Shown: piece after piece, positions 6,140 through 8,839 of the stretch
How the letters are laid out: every line of letters starts with the position of its first letter
Position numbering within the stretch: position 1 is the first letter of the stretch
Notes under the pieces: model-generated
Seen by the model: only the letters and a program-made list of their open reading frames with translations
Databases searched by the model: none
What the model was told of the DNA's origin: nothing
Program-made: the position numbers and the translations under genes
Origin: DASZHA01 sp049644325
Lineage (GTDB): Bacteria > Chloroflexota > Dormibacteria > DASZGP01
Assembly (NCBI GenBank): GCA_049644325.1
Contig: JBARRR010000079.1
Span: 1-8,839 of the forward strand
Reading direction: 5' to 3'
Length of the DNA stretch: 8,839 nt

Positions 6140-6156
6140 CGGGGGCTACTCCCCCG
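6140..6156 (-). terminator. Hairpin between the Cys-rich gene and the repressor gene
   Basis: CGGGGG (6140-6145) pairs exactly with CCCCCG (6151-6156) over a 5-base loop. It lies just past the stop of the 53-residue gene. The run after it is not T-rich, so it is a weak or factor-assisted terminator at best. Confidence 0.4.
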
Positions 6157-6165
6157 GCGGGTTAC

Positions 6166-6327
6166 TCAGCAGATGCCGGGACACCGTCCTTTCTGGGCGA
6201 CCGGGCACTCCGGCGCGTATCGGCACTCGGTGTTGCCCCGTCGCTTGAGCTCCAGCTGCAGCGCCTGCTGAAGTCGACGTAGCGCTGCCCTGGCCTCAGC
6301 CCGCTGACGGCTGGGCGACTTGTCCAT
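6166..6327 (-). CDS. Small four-cysteine protein (53 aa), function unknown
   Basis: A short protein I cannot assign to a family. Residues 5-30 are Arg, Ala, Leu and Gln rich and should form one basic amphipathic helix. The last 19 residues carry C35-x5-C41-x7-C49-x3-C53, with the final cysteine as the last residue; this suggests a small zinc or iron-sulfur site, or disulfides. It is supported as a real gene by a consensus AAGGAGG (6334-6340) 6 bases before the ATG and by a near-perfect promoter upstream (6399-6427) whose predicted transcript start gives a leader of about 65 bases. It lies between the membrane protein gene and the repressor gene on the same strand. It could be a regulator or metal-binding accessory protein; nothing in the sequence settles this. 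Confidence 0.72.
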   Translation of the reverse strand: MDKSPSRQRAEARAALRRLQQALQLELKRRGNTECRYAPECPVAQKGRCPGIC

Positions 6328-6333
6328 CGAAGG

Positions 6334-6340
6334 CCTCCTT
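6334..6340 (-). promoter_or_regulatory. Consensus ribosome binding site of the 53-residue gene
   Basis: AAGGAGG on the minus strand, 6 bases before the ATG at 6325-6327. It is among the strongest such sites in the window and selects this short frame over the overlapping longer one. Confidence 0.8.
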
Positions 6341-6398
6341 GCAAGACGTGAGCAAAGACGTTGAGTTAGGAGAGTGGTGTGGCCTTGGTATCGGCGCG

Positions 6399-6427
6399 AG
6401 TATGCGCCGGGGCGGTCAGGCTGTCAA
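6399..6427 (-). promoter_or_regulatory. Sigma-70-type promoter for the Cys-rich small gene
   Basis: Minus strand TTGACA (6422-6427), exactly 17 bases, then CATACT (6399-6404). The -35 is consensus and the -10 matches 4 of 6 bases. Predicted transcription start is near 6392, pointing at the gene starting at 6327. Confidence 0.72.
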
Positions 6428-6441
6428 ACGCAGCCCCTGAC
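6415..6441 (-). terminator. Bulged hairpin after the membrane protein gene
   Basis: GTCAGGCTG (6415-6423) pairs with CAGCCCCTGAC (6431-6441) with a 2-base bulge, just downstream of the membrane protein stop codon at 6458. No T-tract follows. It overlaps the -35 box of the next promoter, which sits partly in the loop, so termination and initiation may be packed together. Confidence 0.35.
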
Positions 6442-6457
6442 GCCAGGCCGCCGAGGG

Positions 6458-7303
6458 TCAGCCGTTGGACAGCTTGACCAGGTCGTCGTACTTCTTGCCG
6501 TACTCGTTGAAATGATCGTCATACCAGCTGGAGAAGCCCGAGGTTGATGCGTTCTTGATGGCGTTGGTGTCGCTGGTGATGATGGGGTCCAGCCGCAGCA
6601 CCTCACCGATGTTGCGGTCCTTGGCGGCGGCGGTGAAGGCCCGGAAGTCGTCGATGAACTTGCTGTAGGTATCAAGGAACGACGAGAGCGTTGGCGGCCC
6701 AGGCACCCCCGCGGAGAGCTCCTTGGCCCGGGAGATGTCCTGCTTGGCGGTATCCAGGTTGGTGAGGCCAGTGGAGTAGTCATTGGCCGCGACGGCCGTG
6801 TTGGCGGTGTCAAGGTCCTTGGCGGCCGTGACCACCGCGGCAATCATGTCCATGTCCTTGCCGCCCTCGTCGCAGGCTTTGACGGCCACGTCGAGCGCCT
6901 GGGCCCCGGCGTCGAGCCGGGCCTGGTTCTTCGCGATGGCCGAATTCTCGGGAAGAGTGAGAATGCCCTGGCTTATCCCGGACCGGGCGTCCCGGACGAT
7001 CTTGGCGTCCTTGTCGCTGAGGTCCTTGCAGGTTTTGAGGGCAGCTTGCCCGGAGGCGATCTTGCCAAGCAGAGACTCGGGCGTGTCGCCGCCGACGGCA
7101 AAGGCGTTGCCCTTGAAGGCGAGGTCGATCTTCGACTGGTCGCCCTTGACCGCGTTGAGGGCATCGTCGGCCTTGACCTTCTCGCTGTTGGCCGCAACCG
7201 CGCCGGCCACGCCGTAGGCCGCGACCACGATGACGACGAGCAGGATCGCGCCCGCAATCCCCAGGATCAGGCGCAACGCCCCCCGTTGCCGCCGGCCCAA
7301 CAT
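6458..7303 (-). CDS. Membrane-anchored extracytoplasmic protein of unknown function
   Basis: A 281-residue protein. The N-terminus is basic (RRQRGALR), followed by one hydrophobic segment at about 11-38, then a mostly helical, Ala, Asp and Lys rich region, so a signal anchor with the bulk outside the membrane is likely. Two cysteines (C92 and C144) could form a disulfide. An aromatic C-terminal part (FSSWYDDHFNEYGKKYDD) differs from the bland middle. I recognise no catalytic motif. I chose ATG 7301-7303 because a promoter at 7311-7340 predicts transcription starting almost on it; GTG 7322-7324, 7 residues longer, is the alternative, and neither has a ribosome binding site. It lies upstream of the repressor and ino1 on the same strand but has a separate downstream promoter, so a functional link is only possible. 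Confidence 0.72.
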   Translation of the reverse strand: MLGRRQRGALRLILGIAGAILLVVIVVAAYGVAGAVAANSEKVKADDALNAVKGDQSKIDLAFKGNAFAVGGDTPESLLGKIASGQAALKTCKDLSDKDAKIVRDARSGISQGILTLPENSAIAKNQARLDAGAQALDVAVKACDEGGKDMDMIAAVVTAAKDLDTANTAVAANDYSTGLTNLDTAKQDISRAKELSAGVPGPPTLSSFLDTYSKFIDDFRAFTAAAKDRNIGEVLRLDPIITSDTNAIKNASTSGFSSWYDDHFNEYGKKYDDLVKLSNG

Positions 7304-7310
7304 CTGCTGC

Positions 7311-7340
7311 AACGTAGCCCGCACGCAACAAGCTTGTCAA
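7311..7340 (-). promoter_or_regulatory. Candidate promoter for the membrane protein gene
   Basis: Minus strand TTGACA (7335-7340), 18-base spacer, TACGTT (7311-7316). The -35 is consensus; the -10 matches only 3 of 6 bases. Predicted start is near 7303-7305, which would give a leaderless mRNA from ATG 7301-7303. Confidence 0.45.
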
Positions 7341-7442
7341 CTCAATCCACCCGGGTCTGGCGGGTTGCCGCGTGCCTCGACGGTCTGCCCACTCGCCTGG
7401 GGCGGCGGGTGGTAAGTTGACTGCACCCAGGGGCCAAGCCGT

Positions 7443-7450
7443 GGAGGAGG
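7443..7450 (+). promoter_or_regulatory. Ribosome binding site of the plus-strand helical protein gene
   Basis: GGAGGAGG, 4 bases before the ATG at 7455-7457. This supports the plus-strand frame over the long antisense frames here. I found no convincing -35/-10 pair for this gene. Confidence 0.7.
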
Positions 7451-7454
7451 AAGA

Positions 7455-8120
7455 ATGAAGAACAACGGTCGTGCCAAAAAGGTGGAGGACGTGGTCGACG
7501 CTGTGATGGATGCGCTGCAGGAGCGATCCGAGGGCGCCCAGGGCGAGGCGGAGTCCCGCGTCCAGACGGCCAGCGAGGCCGCCGGCGGGAAGATCTCCGA
7601 CGCCGGCGCTGTGGTCACCGAGAAGGCCGCGGTGCTGGCTGAGAAGGCGGAGATTGCAGGCGAGAAGATCGCCGCGGCCGCCGGGACCGCCTCGGAGCGA
7701 CTCAAGGACGCGGATGTGGCCGCCAAGGTCGATCGCGTACTTGACCTGATTGAGGAGAACGCCGCTGTCTTTGCAGCCGTGGCCAAGCGGCTGACCGGCG
7801 AGGCCGCAAAGCAGGCGCCGGCGGTGGCCGCCAGGGTCGGAGAGGTCGCCGGTGAGGCGGCCGGGGCGGCTGGCGAGGTGGCCGGGGCCGCTGGTGAGGC
7901 AGCCGGAGGGGTGATCGAGACCATTGGCGAGGAGCTGATCGAGCCCGTGACTCGGTACGGTCGGGGCCTGCGCCATGGGCTTGTGATCGGCGCGGTCATC
8001 GCCATCCTGGTGACACCGTGGCCGGGGCGGGTGGTCCGCGAGAAGCTGAAGGCCGGCTTCCAGGAGGCCAGCGACCTGGTCAACGCCCTCCGCGAGGGGG
8101 CCGACACCAGCACCTACTAG
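7455..8120 (+). CDS. Ala/Glu-rich helical protein with YtxH-like C-terminal membrane segment
   Basis: A 221-residue protein, probably a stress- or envelope-associated structural protein. Residues 1-150 are Ala, Glu and Lys rich with few aromatics and should form long amphipathic helices, resembling LEA or apolipoprotein-like repeats. Residues 128-152 are Gly/Ala heptads (GEAAGAA type). GLVIGAVIAILVTPWPG (175-191) is a short hydrophobic segment followed by RVVREKLKAGFQEA, which resembles the YtxH pattern of membrane segment, Pro-Gly turn and basic helix. There is no signal peptide. It is the only plus-strand gene and is divergent from the membrane protein gene across 151 bases. Similarity is by composition and pattern only, so homology to LEA or YtxH proteins is not proven. 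Confidence 0.75.
   Translation: MKNNGRAKKVEDVVDAVMDALQERSEGAQGEAESRVQTASEAAGGKISDAGAVVTEKAAVLAEKAEIAGEKIAAAAGTASERLKDADVAAKVDRVLDLIEENAAVFAAVAKRLTGEAAKQAPAVAARVGEVAGEAAGAAGEVAGAAGEAAGGVIETIGEELIEPVTRYGRGLRHGLVIGAVIAILVTPWPGRVVREKLKAGFQEASDLVNALREGADTSTY
7851..7910 (+). repeat. Tandem 21-bp units encoding GEAAGAA heptads
   Basis: Two full units at 7851-7871 and 7872-7892 and a partial one at 7893-7910, differing mostly at third codon positions. Each encodes seven residues of the type GE(A/V)AGAA, upstream of the membrane segment. Confidence 0.65.
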
Positions 8121-8839
8121 GAGGCTTCCCCAGACGGGGGCGCTGCCGCAGGCGGCGGCGCCGTTGCAGGCGGCAGTGCCTCAGGCCGCAGTACGAGGCG
8201 GTCACCGGCGGCAGGCTGGGTACCGAAGAGGAGCTGGCGCGGCCGGCCCTGGAGCCAGTCTTGGACCATGTCCGCGTAGTGGCCGCTGCCGGGGTGGCCA
8301 GACTCGCCCGGCGCCAAGCCGCCCAGCGACGCGGCCCAGTCGGCGGTGTCGTAGACCGCTCGCCAGAATGCCGATGTCACCGGCGCCAGGATGCCGCTGG
8401 TGGTGCCCTGCCAGCTGAGCCAGACGGTGTCGTTGTCCCCCCTGCTGTCGTACGGCCCCCGGCTGAGGATGGGAGCCAGGGCCCGGACCGCCGACGCAAG
8501 GGGGTGCTCGAAGCGCGTCTTGTGGACGGCGCCCCACCTCCAGCGGCGCGGGTCTTCGCCATGCGCGGCACGGATTTCGGCGACGGCGGCCGCCAGCTCC
8601 CGGGTCAGCAGCTGGTCGCGCGCCTCGGGGGCGGAGCCGCCCAGCGGCGCGGTCTGCCCCCGCTCCAGCATCGCGATCAGAAGCGGGGTCAGGCGGGTGT
8701 TGAAGGGCCCCTGGGGGAAGAGGTCGTGGACCGAGCCCCCCAGCAGGTAGGTCCTGGCGCTGGGACTGATGCCGGCGCCGATCACCCGCTCTATGAGCCG
8801 CTCCCAGAGGCGCTCGTAGAGGAGGGCCCCGGCGCTGTC
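8117..8839 (-). CDS. Penicillin-acylase-family (S45) hydrolase, C-terminal part
   Basis: The last 240 residues of a larger protein; the frame is open through the window's right edge, so the start and the catalytic N-terminal serine of the beta chain are not visible. Family features of the beta-chain C-terminus: RRWRWGAVHKTRFEHPLA (98-115), GDNDTVWLSWQG (134-145), and GESGHPGSGHYADMVQDWLQGR (about 176-197), the usual S-G-H/Q-P-x-S-x-H-Y-x-D...W block. Such enzymes are usually exported, self-processed amidases acting on acyl amides such as beta-lactam side chains or acyl-homoserine lactones; the substrate here cannot be told. The last 30 residues are Pro/Ala rich. The stop codon overlaps the stop of the convergent plus-strand gene. 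An internal GTG at 8783-8785 is not the true start because homologous sequence continues upstream of it. Confidence 0.87.
   Translation of the reverse strand, partial: DSAGALLYERLWERLIERVIGAGISPSARTYLLGGSVHDLFPQGPFNTRLTPLLIAMLERGQTAPLGGSAPEARDQLLTRELAAAVAEIRAAHGEDPRRWRWGAVHKTRFEHPLASAVRALAPILSRGPYDSRGDNDTVWLSWQGTTSGILAPVTSAFWRAVYDTADWAASLGGLAPGESGHPGSGHYADMVQDWLQGRPRQLLFGTQPAAGDRLVLRPEALPPATAPPPAAAPPSGEAS

Noticed and set aside
6162..6344. A 60-codon minus-strand frame overlapping the Cys-rich small gene
   Set aside because: It lacks a ribosome binding site, while the overlapping 53-codon frame has AAGGAGG correctly spaced and an ordered cysteine pattern.
7304..7454. Possible small RNA or extra gene in the divergent intergenic region
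   Set aside because: Apart from the minus-strand promoter and the plus-strand ribosome binding site I see no open frame, stable hairpin with T-tract or conserved RNA motif.
6810..8113. Minus-strand frames of 388 and 258 codons across the divergent region
   Set aside because: They run through a strong plus-strand ribosome binding site and the helical protein gene, and one overlaps the membrane protein gene in another frame. Composition is shadow-like.

Overview
The window is GC-rich and densely packed, with translationally coupled genes, TTG and GTG starts and strong AGGAGG-type ribosome binding sites. Gene content points to a high-GC bacterium that makes phosphatidylinositol (PI) and mannosylated PI lipids: an actinobacterium or an actinobacterium-like uncultured soil lineage. 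The sequence alone does not fix the phylum.

Region 1 (1-6140, all minus strand) reads as one operon, in transcription order: an ArsR-type repressor, myo-inositol-1-phosphate synthase, two HtrB/PatA-like acyltransferases, a PHP-family phosphoesterase, a PimA-like GT4 mannosyltransferase, and a CDP-alcohol phosphatidyltransferase cut by the window edge. Together these could make inositol phosphate from glucose-6-phosphate, join it to CDP-diacylglycerol, mannosylate the inositol and acylate the product. The PHP enzyme is the only hydrolase in the operon and is a candidate for the poorly defined PI-phosphate phosphatase step. An AT-rich 48-bp inverted repeat with internal 15-bp-period direct repeats lies over the proposed promoter and start of the repressor gene and looks like its operator. 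The inositol phosphate synthase carries an unusual basic Ala/Lys/Pro-rich tail of about 120 residues, and its stop codon sits in the loop of a perfect 8-bp GC hairpin.

Region 2 (6141-7340, minus strand) holds a 53-residue four-cysteine protein with a near-consensus promoter and ribosome binding site, and a membrane-anchored extracytoplasmic protein of unknown function.

Region 3 (7341-8839) holds a plus-strand Ala/Glu-rich helical protein with a YtxH-like C-terminal membrane segment. It is convergent with the C-terminal part of a penicillin-acylase-family (S45) hydrolase that runs off the right edge; the two stop codons share one CTAG.

No tRNA, rRNA, CRISPR array or insertion sequence was seen. 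No gene-free stretch exceeds 300 bases; the longest (7304-7454 and 6328-6457) hold candidate promoters and ribosome binding sites.
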